Of a stretch of 47,530 nt of DNA, positions 16,305 to 24,864 are shown piece after piece. Positions within the stretch are counted from its first letter, which is position 1. Each line of letters starts with the position of its first letter. Position numbers and translations under genes: made by a program. The DNA lies in assembly GCA_900473415.1 (NCBI GenBank), contig UCLR01000018.1:1-47530 (forward strand), written 5' to 3'. The stretch comes from Hyphomicrobiales bacterium. Lineage in GTDB: Bacteria; Pseudomonadota; Alphaproteobacteria; Rhizobiales; Beijerinckiaceae. The notes below the pieces were generated by a model that saw only the letters and a list, made by a program, of their open reading frames with translations, was not told the DNA's origin and made no database searches.

Positions 16305-17519
16305 TCAGGCCGCGGCGCGCAGGTCTTCCGCCTCGAGCTCGATGAGGAAGGACGGATCTGCCTCGACCAGCAGGGCGAGCGCGGCATCATCGGCCAGCGA
16401 ATCCGCGAGAACGCGAGCTTCCTCGCGCGCCGCCTCGGCATCCATGCGCCGCAGTAGCGCCATCAGCGCGTGGGTCTCCTGCCCCTCAAGCGCCTCGCAG
16501 GCGAGGAGCACGGAGCGCAGCAGCTCGCGGTCGATGCCCTGGCGGAGGCTTCCGGCATCGAAGCCACGGGCGTTGAGGGCGAGGATCGCCGCACCGAAAG
16601 CCGGTTCCAGCGAAACCGGCAGACCGGCCTTGCGGCAGAGTGCCCTGAGGCCAACGCCACGCCTGTCGCGCAGCAGGGCCGCGACCCGTTTGGCCGGCAA
16701 TTCAGAGAGCGAGACGAAGGCGGCCTCCGCCAGCGCAGGCTCCCCGCTGAGCAGGGAGCGCAGCATCAGGCCCGGCGTCAGCCGGCCGGTCGCCCGCAGC
16801 ACCTCGACGATGGCCGGCGCATCACTCTCCTCGCCACCGGCGGCGAGCGCGACGGCGACCCGCTCGGTCGCCTCCCGCGCCAGCCGGGCACTACGTTCGG
16901 GCGTCAGCCAACCGCAGCCGGCCACGAAACTCGCCAGCGTGTCGGAAACGCGCGCCGCGATGATCTGCACCAGGCCCGCGGGCAGGTCCGCCCGCTCCAG
17001 CAGCGCCTCGCGCAGCGGCCCGCTGTCGCCGCAGCGCTCGACCATACGTTCCAGCGAGAAATCGGCGATCTGGGCGGTTCGATTGCTGGCGAGTGTGACA
17101 AGCGCCTCCTCACAACCCACCTCTGCGAGCGCCGCGCAAACGCCCGTCGAAAGATAGCGGCGCATGGCGATGGCGCGCTGCGCCAGCATATCGCCGATCG
17201 CCGCGGCGTCGACCAGATCGGCTTCGGTCAGGACCGGCGAATGCGCCAATACCAGCGCCGCGACATCGCTCTGCTCGGCGATGAGCGCAAGCGCGAGGTT
17301 GCGCGGCGTGCCCGCAGCGGAGGCCATTTCCTCAGCAATCGCCCGGCGCACCAGTGGCGAGGGATCGTCAACCAGCGCGATCAGTGCCGTCTCGGCCTCG
17401 CGCCGGTCCTCTTCGGACAGTACCGAACGCAGATAGGCGCTGGCGAGCGTGGCCGCCCCGGTGGCGCGGGCCTCGGCCGGCGCGGTTCTGGCCCAGAGCA
17501 GGAAACGGCGAACGATCAT
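16305..17519 (-). CDS. DUF2336 domain-containing protein
   Basis: This 404-residue protein is rich in alanine/leucine helices arranged like HEAT repeats. It includes DPSPLVRRAIAEEMASA near residues 50-70, the hallmark of the alphaproteobacterial DUF2336 family. Its biochemical role is unknown. Its start overlaps the stop of the upstream lytic transglycosylase gene (ATGA), so the two are co-translated. Many family members occur near motility or cell-envelope genes. No signal peptide is seen, so it is probably cytoplasmic. Confidence 0.82.
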   Translation of the reverse strand: MIVRRFLLWARTAPAEARATGAATLASAYLRSVLSEEDRREAETALIALVDDPSPLVRRAIAEEMASAAGTPRNLALALIAEQSDVAALVLAHSPVLTEADLVDAAAIGDMLAQRAIAMRRYLSTGVCAALAEVGCEEALVTLASNRTAQIADFSLERMVERCGDSGPLREALLERADLPAGLVQIIAARVSDTLASFVAGCGWLTPERSARLAREATERVAVALAAGGEESDAPAIVEVLRATGRLTPGLMLRSLLSGEPALAEAAFVSLSELPAKRVAALLRDRRGVGLRALCRKAGLPVSLEPAFGAAILALNARGFDAGSLRQGIDRELLRSVLLACEALEGQETHALMALLRRMDAEAAREEARVLADSLADDAALALLVEADPSFLIELEAEDLRAAA

Positions 17520-18550
17520 GCTCCGGCCCGCTGGTTCATGAAGGAGGACAGGTCGAGCGGCCCGCGGCGCGTTGTGGCGGCGGTTCCGGAAAGCTCGTTC
17601 GGCCGCGCTGGCGGCAGCGGCGAGGTCACCGCCTTGCCTGCATCGGAAGAGGTGGAGGAAGCAGCCGCATCCCCCTGGCGCAGGCGGGGGTAATAGCGCT
17701 CGACACCTTCGGCCGAAGCCGTACGCGTGCCGCCCTGCGCCGGGGTGGTCCAGAGATTGGCGACCGCCCGCGAGACCGGCTCGCGCGAGCCGCCCGTCGA
17801 GAACAGGCCGACCAGCCCGCGCGCCCGCTCCGGACGCAAACCGACCGCGACCTCGACGACGGGCATGTCATCCTGCACGGCCTGCGTTCCTGCCGGCCCC
17901 GTGGTCGCGGCGGCCGCGAGCTGCGTGCCGGCATGGCTCGCCGCCAACGCGCCGTAGACCTCCTGGACGCTGCGCGCCCGGCCGGCCTTGTCGTAGAAGA
18001 TCGAGCGGTTTGCCGCGGCGGCTTCGGGGAAGTCCCGCGCCGCCACGCGGCTGGGATCGCTGGCTGCGGCCCGGATCAGGTCGGAGGCGCCGCGCGGACC
18101 GAGCACATGCGCCATGTAGAGCTCGCCGGCCTGCGGCTGCCGGCCGAGGCTCGTGGCGAGCTGCTCGCGGTTCTTCTGGGTCAGCGCGCCAGCCATCACG
18201 GCCGAGACCTGCGGATCGTTGCGGAGCTGCAGGATCTTGTCGCGCGTCGCCGGGTCGGCGACGCTGAGGCGCCCGCCATTGTCGGAGATGGCGTCGGCGT
18301 ATTGCGAGAGGCCCTGCTTCGGCCCCTCCTGCTTCACCATGGACAGCCAGGTCTGCTCGATGAACTGGAAGAGCCCGGTGGCGCTCGACGTCTTCGCCTT
18401 GGCATCCGGCTCCAGGGCCGATTCCCGCTGGGCCGTCTTCAGCAGATAATCGAAGCCCGCCCCGGTCTTCTCGGCGCCCTGGCGGATGGCGTTGACGACC
18501 GGGTTGGCGGGCTGCGCGTCGCGGTTCTGCGGCGTGGTGAAGAGGAACAT
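17516..18550 (-). CDS. Lytic transglycosylase-like / peptidoglycan-binding protein
   Basis: This 344-residue protein begins MFLFTTPQNRD at 18550; a longer frame exists but its extra residues look non-native. The N-terminal 150 residues resemble soluble lytic transglycosylases: FDYLLKTAQRESALEP contains the likely catalytic glutamate in a RES motif, followed by SSATGLFQFIEQTWL. The C-terminal half is low-complexity, proline/alanine/threonine-rich, with no clear domain. Enzymes of this type cut glycan strands of peptidoglycan. No cleavable signal peptide is evident, which is odd for a cell-wall enzyme and suggests non-classical export (as for flagellar-type muramidases). It is coupled to the DUF2336 gene. 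Confidence 0.72.
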   Translation of the reverse strand: MFLFTTPQNRDAQPANPVVNAIRQGAEKTGAGFDYLLKTAQRESALEPDAKAKTSSATGLFQFIEQTWLSMVKQEGPKQGLSQYADAISDNGGRLSVADPATRDKILQLRNDPQVSAVMAGALTQKNREQLATSLGRQPQAGELYMAHVLGPRGASDLIRAAASDPSRVAARDFPEAAAANRSIFYDKAGRARSVQEVYGALAASHAGTQLAAAATTGPAGTQAVQDDMPVVEVAVGLRPERARGLVGLFSTGGSREPVSRAVANLWTTPAQGGTRTASAEGVERYYPRLRQGDAAASSTSSDAGKAVTSPLPPARPNELSGTAATTRRGPLDLSSFMNQRAGA

Positions 18551-18738
18551 CGAAACCTTCGGCAGGCGGCTGCCGCGCGATGCGGAAGCACGATCCGAAG
18601 AGTGAAGGATTATGGTAAGCGAAGCGTTAAGCGCGCCTTCGCAGGCCGTTCCGGCGCGCTTTCCGCTTCCCAGCCACAAAATCGCGTTCTACGACTTTCC
18701 GCCGGCTCACGAGCCGGTCCAAATGCGGAGGACGACGA

Positions 18739-19236
18739 ATGGCCGATGCGGCACGCCACAAGCGGGGCGGAATCTATTTCGATGACTTCCATGTCGGAGC
18801 GGTCATCGAGCACGGCCTGACCCGGACCGTGACCCAGATGGACAACATGTTGTTCTCCAACATGACGCTCAACCCGCAGCCCCTTCACATCGATGCGCAT
18901 TTCTGCGCGACCGAAACCGAATGGGGCAAGCCGCTGATGAACTCGCTGTTCACGCTCGGGCTGATGATCGGCATCTCGGTCAACGACACCACCGTCGGCA
19001 CCACCATCGGCAACCTGGGCATGACCGATGTCACCTTCCCCGCCCCGCTCTTCGAGGGCGACACCGTGAACTGCACCACCGAGATCGTCGCCAAGCGCGA
19101 GTCGCGCTCGCGGCCGGACGCCGGCATCGTCGAGTTCCTGCACAAGGCCTACAAGCAGGACGGCACGCTCGTCGCCCAGTGCCGCCGGCAGGCCTTCATG
19201 CGCAAGCGGCCGGCGCCGGCCACGGTCGCGGTCTGA
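18739..19236 (+). CDS. MaoC-family dehydratase (enoyl-/mesaconyl-CoA hydratase-like)
   Basis: This 165-residue single hot-dog-domain protein has the family segments FDDFHVGAVIEHGLTRTVT, the hydratase-2-like NPQPLHIDAHF (with likely catalytic D and H) and LFTLGLMIG. MaoC hydratases add water to or remove it from 2-enoyl-CoA esters. A good GGAGG lies upstream. Four bases after its stop begins a CitE/malyl-CoA-lyase-like gene, a pairing seen in alphaproteobacteria. It suggests successive hydration and C-C cleavage of a CoA ester such as mesaconyl-CoA (inference). Confidence 0.85.
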   Translation: MADAARHKRGGIYFDDFHVGAVIEHGLTRTVTQMDNMLFSNMTLNPQPLHIDAHFCATETEWGKPLMNSLFTLGLMIGISVNDTTVGTTIGNLGMTDVTFPAPLFEGDTVNCTTEIVAKRESRSRPDAGIVEFLHKAYKQDGTLVAQCRRQAFMRKRPAPATVAV

Positions 19237-19240
19237 CCGC

Positions 19241-20119
19241 ATGCGCTCGCTCCTCTTCGTTCCGGGCGACAGCCCAAAGAAGCAGCAGAAGGGCCTGGAG
19301 AGCGGCGCCGACGCGCTGATCCTCGACCTCGAGGACTCCGTCGCGCTCGACCACAAGCCGCAGGCGCGCGAGACCACCCGCGCCTTCCTCGAAGCCACGC
19401 GCGCCCTGGCGCAGCGCCCGCTGCTGATCGTGCGCATCAACGCGCTTTCAACTGGCATGAGCGACGCCGACCTCGACACGATCATGCCCGGCGCGCCAGA
19501 TGCGATCATGTTGCCGAAGTCGGAAGGCGGCCCCGATGTCGGCCATCTCGCCGCCAAGATCGCGGTGCGCGAGGCCGAGACCGAGTTGCCCGACGGCGTG
19601 ACGCGTATCCTCCCGATCGCGACCGAGACCGGTAAGGGCATTTTCGGGCTCGGCAGCTATGCCCGCTCCTCGCATCGCCTGATGGCGTTGACCTGGGGCG
19701 CGGAGGACCTTTCGGCCGATCTCGGCGCCGAGACCAACCGGCTGGAGGATGGCAGCTACACCGATCCCTATCGCCTTGCCCGTTCGCTGACCCTGCTCGG
19801 CGCCAGCGCCGCCCAGGTCGACGCGATCGACACCGTGTTCACGCGCTTTCGCGACGAGGCCGCCTTCCGCGCCGAATGCCTCGCCGCCCGGCGAGACGGC
19901 TTCGCCGGCAAGATGGCGATCCACCCGGCGCAGGTCGCGCCCATCAACGAGATCTTCTCGCCGTCGCCCGAAGCACTCGCTAAGGCGCAGCAGATCATCG
20001 CGCTCTTCGAGGCCAATCCCGGCGCGGGCGTGATCGGGCTGGATGGCGAAATGCTGGATCGTCCCCATCTGACAAGGGCGCAGCGGCTCGTCGCGCGCGC
20101 TCGGAAACTGGCTGAATGA
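19241..20119 (+). CDS. HpcH/HpaI-family CoA ester lyase (CitE/malyl-CoA lyase-like)
   Basis: This 292-residue TIM-barrel lyase has MRSLLFVPGDSP at the N-terminus, LILDLEDSV (D29, E31, D32; metal/CoA site), the LMLPKSEGG-like IMLPKSEGGPD, the ATETGKGIFGL catalytic glutamate region and KMAIHPAQV near the end. Relatives cleave malyl-, beta-methylmalyl- or citramalyl-CoA, or act as the citrate lyase beta subunit. No other citrate lyase subunit is nearby, so a stand-alone CoA-ester lyase or thioesterase is likely. It is four bases downstream of the MaoC gene. Confidence 0.87.
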   Translation: MRSLLFVPGDSPKKQQKGLESGADALILDLEDSVALDHKPQARETTRAFLEATRALAQRPLLIVRINALSTGMSDADLDTIMPGAPDAIMLPKSEGGPDVGHLAAKIAVREAETELPDGVTRILPIATETGKGIFGLGSYARSSHRLMALTWGAEDLSADLGAETNRLEDGSYTDPYRLARSLTLLGASAAQVDAIDTVFTRFRDEAAFRAECLAARRDGFAGKMAIHPAQVAPINEIFSPSPEALAKAQQIIALFEANPGAGVIGLDGEMLDRPHLTRAQRLVARARKLAE

Positions 20120-20138
20120 ACGGCCGGAGGCGATTCGA

Positions 20139-20354
20139 ATGACTCAGGTTTTTGAAATCTCAGGGATGCATTGCGGCGGCTGCGCCTCGCGCGTGCAGCA
20201 GGCCGCCGCGGCACTCGCGCCCGGCGCGACGGTGACGCTCGATCCCCCGCGCCTGACCCTGCCGAAAGGCGCGGAACTCGACGCCGAGGCCCTCAACCGC
20301 AAGCTTGCCGAACTCGGCGACTATCGCGCCGAGGGTCCGCTGCCGCAGGGTTGA
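20139..20354 (+). CDS. Heavy-metal-associated (HMA) domain protein, CopZ-like
   Basis: This 71-residue protein is one HMA domain with the metal site GMHCGGCASRV near residue 10. Such proteins carry copper or a similar soft metal in the cytoplasm. It is 19 bp after the lyase gene with its own GGAGG, so it may be co-transcribed, although no metal transporter is nearby. Its short, acidic C-terminus is unremarkable. Confidence 0.85.
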   Translation: MTQVFEISGMHCGGCASRVQQAAAALAPGATVTLDPPRLTLPKGAELDAEALNRKLAELGDYRAEGPLPQG

Positions 20355-20361
20355 CCCAGGC

Positions 20362-20970
20362 TCAGCCGCCCGGCGGCCGTTGAATCGAGAAGAGGCTCGT
20401 CACCTCGGCATAGTCCGCATAGCCGCAGCGTGCGATCGGATGGGCGCCGGCCGTATCGAAGCGCCCATCCTTGACGAAGGCGTCGTCGATGAAGATGCCG
20501 ACGACCTGCCCCAGCACCATCCAGCGCGGCACAGGCTCGCCGTGCATGTCCTGCAGCTGCTGGATCGAGATGAGCTTGCATTCGAGCGCGGCCGGCGTAC
20601 CGGCAACCCGCGGCGGATTGACGAAGCGCGAGGACGCCATCGCGAGCCCCGCATGGACGTATTCGCTCTCGCCGCGCGGCAATGGCGCCGAGGTCATGTT
20701 CATCGGCTGCGCCAGCGCCTTCGTCACCAGCGAGCAGGTGAACTCGCCCGTCTCCTCGATGAAGGTGACCGCGTCCTTCTTGGTCTCCGACGAGAACATC
20801 ACGATGTTCGGGCGCCCGGAAATCGCGTTGAAGAAGCTGTAGGGCGAGAGATTGACCTCGCCCTTGGCACTCAGCGCCGTGATCCAGCCGATCGGCCGCG
20901 GCGCCACGATTGCCTTGAACGGGTCATGCGCGAAGCCGAGATCGTCCTTTGTCGCGGAGTAGCAGGTCAC
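20362..20970 (-). CDS. Flavin reductase-like domain protein (FMN-binding)
   Basis: This 202-residue protein shows the flavin-reductase-like signature IVAPRPIGWITALSAKGEVN followed by LSPYSFFNAIS, which binds FMN. It starts with GTG at 20970, one base after the stop of the nitroreductase gene, so the two are co-expressed. Members reduce flavins or act as FMN oxidoreductases. The specific partner is unknown; the neighbouring nitroreductase also uses FMN. Confidence 0.87.
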   Translation of the reverse strand: MTCYSATKDDLGFAHDPFKAIVAPRPIGWITALSAKGEVNLSPYSFFNAISGRPNIVMFSSETKKDAVTFIEETGEFTCSLVTKALAQPMNMTSAPLPRGESEYVHAGLAMASSRFVNPPRVAGTPAALECKLISIQQLQDMHGEPVPRWMVLGQVVGIFIDDAFVKDGRFDTAGAHPIARCGYADYAEVTSLFSIQRPPGG

Positions 20971-20971
20971 G

Positions 20972-21541
20972 TCATTCTCCGTAGTGGCTGACGATCTCTG
21001 ACATCACCGGCCGGGTGCGATCGGTGATCGGCGCCGTCGGCGTGCCGATATGGACGACGCCGGCGATGCGCTCGTCTTCGCCGAGCCCGAATTCCGTCAG
21101 CACCTCGCGGTCGAAGGCGAACCACCCCGTCAGCCAGGAGCCGGCGTAGCCCATGGCATGCGCCGCGACGAGCATGGCCATGCAGACCGCCCCAGCCGAG
21201 AGCTCCTGCTCCCAGATCGGGATCTTGACGTGCTCGCGCGCCCGCGAAACCACAGCAACGACGACCGGGGCATGGAGCAGGCGCTGGCGCTCGACGGCGA
21301 CCTGCTCCTCACTGGCCTCAGGATTTCGCGCGCGGAAGACGCGGGCGACCACCTCGGCGGCCTTCTCGCGACCTGAGCCGCTGAAGACGATGAAGCGCCA
21401 CGGCACGAGCTTGCCGTGATCGGGCACCCGCGCCGCGATGGCGAGCAGCTCGTCGAGCTGGGCGCCCTCCGGCCCCGGAGCGGAGAGGAACTGCGGCGGC
21501 ACCGAGCGACGCAGCTTGAGCAGGGAGAGCGTATCGGTCAT
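20972..21541 (-). CDS. Nitroreductase-family protein
   Basis: The protein has 189 residues starting MTDTLSLLKLRRSVPP at 21541; upstream in-frame sequence looks unrelated. Family features are the FMN-contacting LKLRRS, VPDHGKLVPWRFIVF, the central GSWLTGWFAF loop and the terminal IVHIG-type VVHIGTPTAP. It is closest in pattern to the RutE/YdjA group of compact nitroreductases. It may reduce nitro compounds or enones with NAD(P)H. It overlaps no neighbour but is essentially contiguous with the flavin reductase gene. Confidence 0.87.
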   Translation of the reverse strand: MTDTLSLLKLRRSVPPQFLSAPGPEGAQLDELLAIAARVPDHGKLVPWRFIVFSGSGREKAAEVVARVFRARNPEASEEQVAVERQRLLHAPVVVAVVSRAREHVKIPIWEQELSAGAVCMAMLVAAHAMGYAGSWLTGWFAFDREVLTEFGLGEDERIAGVVHIGTPTAPITDRTRPVMSEIVSHYGE

Positions 21542-21645
21542 GAAACATCCGGAAGAAAGCGACCGCATTGACCTATGCGTTTGCCTTGATGAGGACAAGC
21601 GAGCCTGCTCATACATCGCCGCAGGATCGCCAAGGACTTGAGAGC

Positions 21646-22581
21646 ATGTTTGAATTGGAGGCTTACGAAGCTGGCCGCCGCCTCGCCGGCGCTGCCTTCG
21701 CGCTGGCACTGCTGGCCGCGCCGGCTGTGGCCCAGTCTCCGGCTCCGATCCAGGGCCCTGCGCCCACCCAGTTGCCCGGTACCCCGGCGCCCGCTCCGGC
21801 AAGCCCGGCGCAGCTCGGCGCACCGATGGGTCTGGCCCAGCTATCCGTTTCGGCCCAGTTCGCGAGCGACCGCAAGCCGATCCGCTCCGGGCTGAACTGG
21901 CGCATCCTCAGCGAGGCGGCCGACGGTTCCTCGCCGCGCATCGTCGCGCGCTCCGCCGAGGCCGAGCCGTCCTTCTCGCTGCCGCCGGGCAATTATATCG
22001 TCCACGCATCCTACGGCTTCGCGAGCGGCACCAAGCGGGTCAATCTCGGAATGCTCGGCCAGCGCGACCAGGTGCAGATCAGCGCCGGCGCGCTCTCTCT
22101 GGCAGGCTCGATCGGTGATGCGCCGATCCCGGCCGGGCAGCTCTCCTTCCAGGTCTTCGTGCCGCTGCAGGGCAACTCGGAAGGCCGGCTCGTCACCAGC
22201 GAGGCCAAGGCCGGCGAGATCATCCGCCTGCCCGAGGGCACCTACCACGTCGTCTCGACCTACGGCGATTCCAACGCCATCCAGCGCGCCGACGTGAAGG
22301 TCGAGACCGGCAAGGTCACGGATGCGACGCTGCATCACCGCGCCGCCAAGGTCACGCTGAAGCTCGTCGCTGCGGCCGGTGGCGAAGCCTTCGCCGGCAC
22401 GGCCTTCAGCGTGCTGACGCCGGGCGGCGACGTCATCCGCGAGGCGATCGGCGCCTTCCCGCAGGTCATCCTGGCCGAGGGCGACTATGTCCTCATCGCC
22501 CGGCAGGAGGGCCAGGTCTATTCGCGCGACTTCAAGGTGGAATCCGGCGCCGACCGCGACATCGAGGTCATGGCCAAGTAG
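21646..22581 (+). CDS. Exported protein of unknown function with repeated beta-rich segments
   Basis: This 311-residue protein has an N-terminal hydrophobic signal (about 13-30, APAVAQ) and a Pro/Ala-rich linker (31-65). Three beta-rich segments of similar style follow, each with a PxGxYxVxxxYG-type strand: LPPGNYIVHASYG, LPEGTYHVVSTYG and LAEGDYVLIARQEG. This resembles carboxypeptidase-regulatory-like or MSCRAMM-like beta domains. It is alone and convergent with the SGNH hydrolase gene (22 bp between stops). Function unknown. Confidence 0.7.
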   Translation: MFELEAYEAGRRLAGAAFALALLAAPAVAQSPAPIQGPAPTQLPGTPAPAPASPAQLGAPMGLAQLSVSAQFASDRKPIRSGLNWRILSEAADGSSPRIVARSAEAEPSFSLPPGNYIVHASYGFASGTKRVNLGMLGQRDQVQISAGALSLAGSIGDAPIPAGQLSFQVFVPLQGNSEGRLVTSEAKAGEIIRLPEGTYHVVSTYGDSNAIQRADVKVETGKVTDATLHHRAAKVTLKLVAAAGGEAFAGTAFSVLTPGGDVIREAIGAFPQVILAEGDYVLIARQEGQVYSRDFKVESGADRDIEVMAK

Positions 22582-22603
22582 GCCACGCTCGAGCCGGCAC
22601 AGC

Positions 22604-23446
22604 TCAGTTCGAGGGCTTTCCCCGGCGGCCGGCGGCCTCGATCCTGACATTCCCGATGCCGGAGACGATGCCGTCCGCGAGCCGTAGCGCAAGGCAGCGA
22701 TAGCCGGCATCGACCAGATGCAGGCCTTCCATCCCGACGAGCTCCTCCGGCGTGAACTGCCGCGAGCTAGACCAGTTCTTCATCATCGCATAGCGCGGGA
22801 ACAGCGGGACAGCCTGCTCCTGCGCCGTCTTCCTGAGCACGGCGCGGTAGTCATCGTAATGCGGGTAGCGCCCCTCGCGCGGCAGCCAGGGCAGATCCAT
22901 CAGGATGATGTCGATCCCCGCAGCCCGTGCCTCGCCGATGCCCTTGCGCAGGATCTTGGCGAGCTTCTCCTCGCCGATATCGCGGATCGCCTCGTTGATC
23001 GCGGTCTGCCAGATCACCAGGGCGGGCTTCTCGTCCACCACGTCGGACTGCATGCGCTGCAGCATGTCGTAGGCCGACTGCCCCCCGACGCCCTTGTTGA
23101 GGATCCTGACCTCGGCGCCCGGCAGGCGGCGGCGTAGCTCGCCCTCCAGCACGGCGGGATAGCTCCTGTCCTCGGCGCTGGCGCCGGAGCCGGCCGTCGC
23201 CGAGGAGCCGAGCGCCACCACCGTCAGCGCGCCGGTTTCCTGCAGCGCCGTGCGCGCGGCGGGCAGATTGGGCTGGAAGGCGGATTTCGCCGCATCCGCA
23301 CGGCAGCGCGCATCGGACGGCGCCGGCAGCGGAACAGCGATGACGGAGGAATTCAGCGCGCCGACAAGGAGGGCCGCGGCGACGGCGCACCGCGTCCGGA
23401 GGCAGGCTCGGCGCTCGCGCCGCGACTCGTGACGATTCGATACCAC
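22604..23446 (-). CDS. SGNH/GDSL-type hydrolase, exported
   Basis: The 280-residue protein begins with GTG 23446, followed by a basic stretch and a hydrophobic signal or anchor (AVAAALLVGALNSSVIAV). The SGNH blocks are visible: ALGSSATAGSGAS (block I, GSS in place of GDS), KGVGGQSA (block II glycine), WQTAINEAI (block III asparagine) and GLHLVDAGYR (block V histidine). These enzymes hydrolyse or transfer O-acyl esters, often on extracellular polysaccharides. The gene overlaps the end of the OpgC gene by 94 bp, which suggests a common substrate, perhaps periplasmic glucan. Confidence 0.8.
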   Translation of the reverse strand: MVSNRHESRRERRACLRTRCAVAAALLVGALNSSVIAVPLPAPSDARCRADAAKSAFQPNLPAARTALQETGALTVVALGSSATAGSGASAEDRSYPAVLEGELRRRLPGAEVRILNKGVGGQSAYDMLQRMQSDVVDEKPALVIWQTAINEAIRDIGEEKLAKILRKGIGEARAAGIDIILMDLPWLPREGRYPHYDDYRAVLRKTAQEQAVPLFPRYAMMKNWSSSRQFTPEELVGMEGLHLVDAGYRCLALRLADGIVSGIGNVRIEAAGRRGKPSN

Positions 23447-24576
23447 GACAGGAAAATCCCTAGCCCTGTCAAGAATGTAACGCCGCCGGCGCAGATCAGC
23501 AACTGAACGCCCAGCGCGAAGGATGTTTCCGCCAGCACGATCTGCCCGATGATCGACAACACGATTCCGACGCAGAAGACATGCAGCGAGTTCTGCCCCG
23601 CGCACCCTAGGGCCCGCCCGAGCAGCGGCTTGGCCATCGCGGCTCCGGCCGGCAGCCAGCGGATCGCCAGCCAGGTCAGCGCGCCGATGTGGAGCAGCCG
23701 GCTCCAGGCGAGGTTGGTCTTGTCGGAGCCGAGCTGAACGGAATCGAACCAGTCGTTGAGGGCGGCGATCCCGGTGGGGTTGCCACTCGTCGTCTTTGCC
23801 ACCACGGCGAAGATGAGGAAGGCGAGAGCCGCCGCGTCGAGCCATCTCAGCCGCGGCAGGCCGACGCCGAGCAGGGCTCCCCGCCCGATGACCACGCCGA
23901 GCGTGAACAGGACCTGCCAGGCGAAGGGGTTGAAGAACCAGCCGCCCTCGCCGTTCGGCAGCGTGATTTCGAAGATGAGCGCCACCTGCCAGACCGCCAG
24001 CGAGACGGCGAGCGTCAGGAGCGGACTGATCCGCACCGCTGCGTAGATCGCCGGGAACAGAGCCAGCAGCACGATATAGAGCGGCAGGATGTCGAGATAG
24101 GAGGGCTGATAGGTCAGCGTCAGCGCGCCGATCAGCGCTTCGACCGTGTCGCGGAAGAAGGGCTGGATGTTGACAGCCTCGATATAGAGCGGGTTCTGCG
24201 TTTGCGTGACCGCGGTCGCGACCACCCCGCAGACGATGATGAACACCGCGATATGCGCGATGTAGAGCGTCCAGAGCCGTCCGCCGAGCTTCAGCGCCGC
24301 GACCGCGAACCGGCCCTGCTCGACCAGCCCGCCATAAGCCAGAGCCGCCGAGACCCCGGCGAGCAGGACGAAGATGTCGGCCGCATCGGAGAAACCGTAG
24401 CTGTGCGGCATGTATGCCGACACCGCGTTCCCCGGCATGTGGTTGATGAAGATGATCATCAGCGCGAGCCCGCGCAGAACGTCGATCCGCGCGTCGCGCG
24501 CCTTCTCCAGCCGCAGCGTTCCGCCGGCCGGTCGGCCGAAGAGCAGGAAACGTCTGAAGGAGGTGATGGACGACAC
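23353..24576 (-). CDS. OpgC-family membrane acyltransferase (periplasmic glucan succinylation type)
   Basis: This protein of about 407 residues has ten or so transmembrane helices. It has the OpgC hallmark RDARIDVLRGLALMIIFINHMPGN, followed by GFSDAADIFVLLAGVSAALAY. OpgC transfers succinyl groups to osmoregulated periplasmic glucans. I chose GTG 24576 because GGAGG lies nine bases upstream and the first helix starts soon after; an in-frame ATG at 24693 would add 39 unconserved residues. It overlaps the SGNH hydrolase gene at its 3' end. The substrate is inferred from the family. Confidence 0.82.
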   Translation of the reverse strand: MSSITSFRRFLLFGRPAGGTLRLEKARDARIDVLRGLALMIIFINHMPGNAVSAYMPHSYGFSDAADIFVLLAGVSAALAYGGLVEQGRFAVAALKLGGRLWTLYIAHIAVFIIVCGVVATAVTQTQNPLYIEAVNIQPFFRDTVEALIGALTLTYQPSYLDILPLYIVLLALFPAIYAAVRISPLLTLAVSLAVWQVALIFEITLPNGEGGWFFNPFAWQVLFTLGVVIGRGALLGVGLPRLRWLDAAALAFLIFAVVAKTTSGNPTGIAALNDWFDSVQLGSDKTNLAWSRLLHIGALTWLAIRWLPAGAAMAKPLLGRALGCAGQNSLHVFCVGIVLSIIGQIVLAETSFALGVQLLICAGGVTFLTGLGIFLSWYRIVTSRGASAEPASGRGAPSPRPSLSAR

Positions 24577-24864
24577 GGAGCCGGTCCTCCGGCAGGCCTG
24601 GGCAGATCGGGAAGGGAACGCCGGCGACGGGTCGCCGTTCCCTGCGGGCGCGCTCAAGATGAATGGATCCTGCAGCGCTTGTTCATCTTGCATTCATAAA
24701 ACTGGAAGCCCGCGAGGTCACGCGGCGCGTTGTCACAAGCGCGTGTGAGCGATTGTCACCACCATTGCGGCAACGGCACGACGACGCCGGAACAGCGGTC
24801 CAGCGACACATCAATGTGATCGGGAAAAGCGCTCCGGGATCGCCGGGAGCGAGGGTCAGTCGGC

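Noticed and set aside
23735..23760. tRNA T-loop-like GGTTCGATTCC on the minus strand
   Set aside because: It lies inside OpgC as the codons for DWFDS, and no acceptor stem or anticodon arm can be built around it.
23689..24699. 336-codon plus-strand open frame opposite OpgC
   Set aside because: Antisense to a clear membrane protein; charged low-complexity translation typical of a reversed hydrophobic gene.
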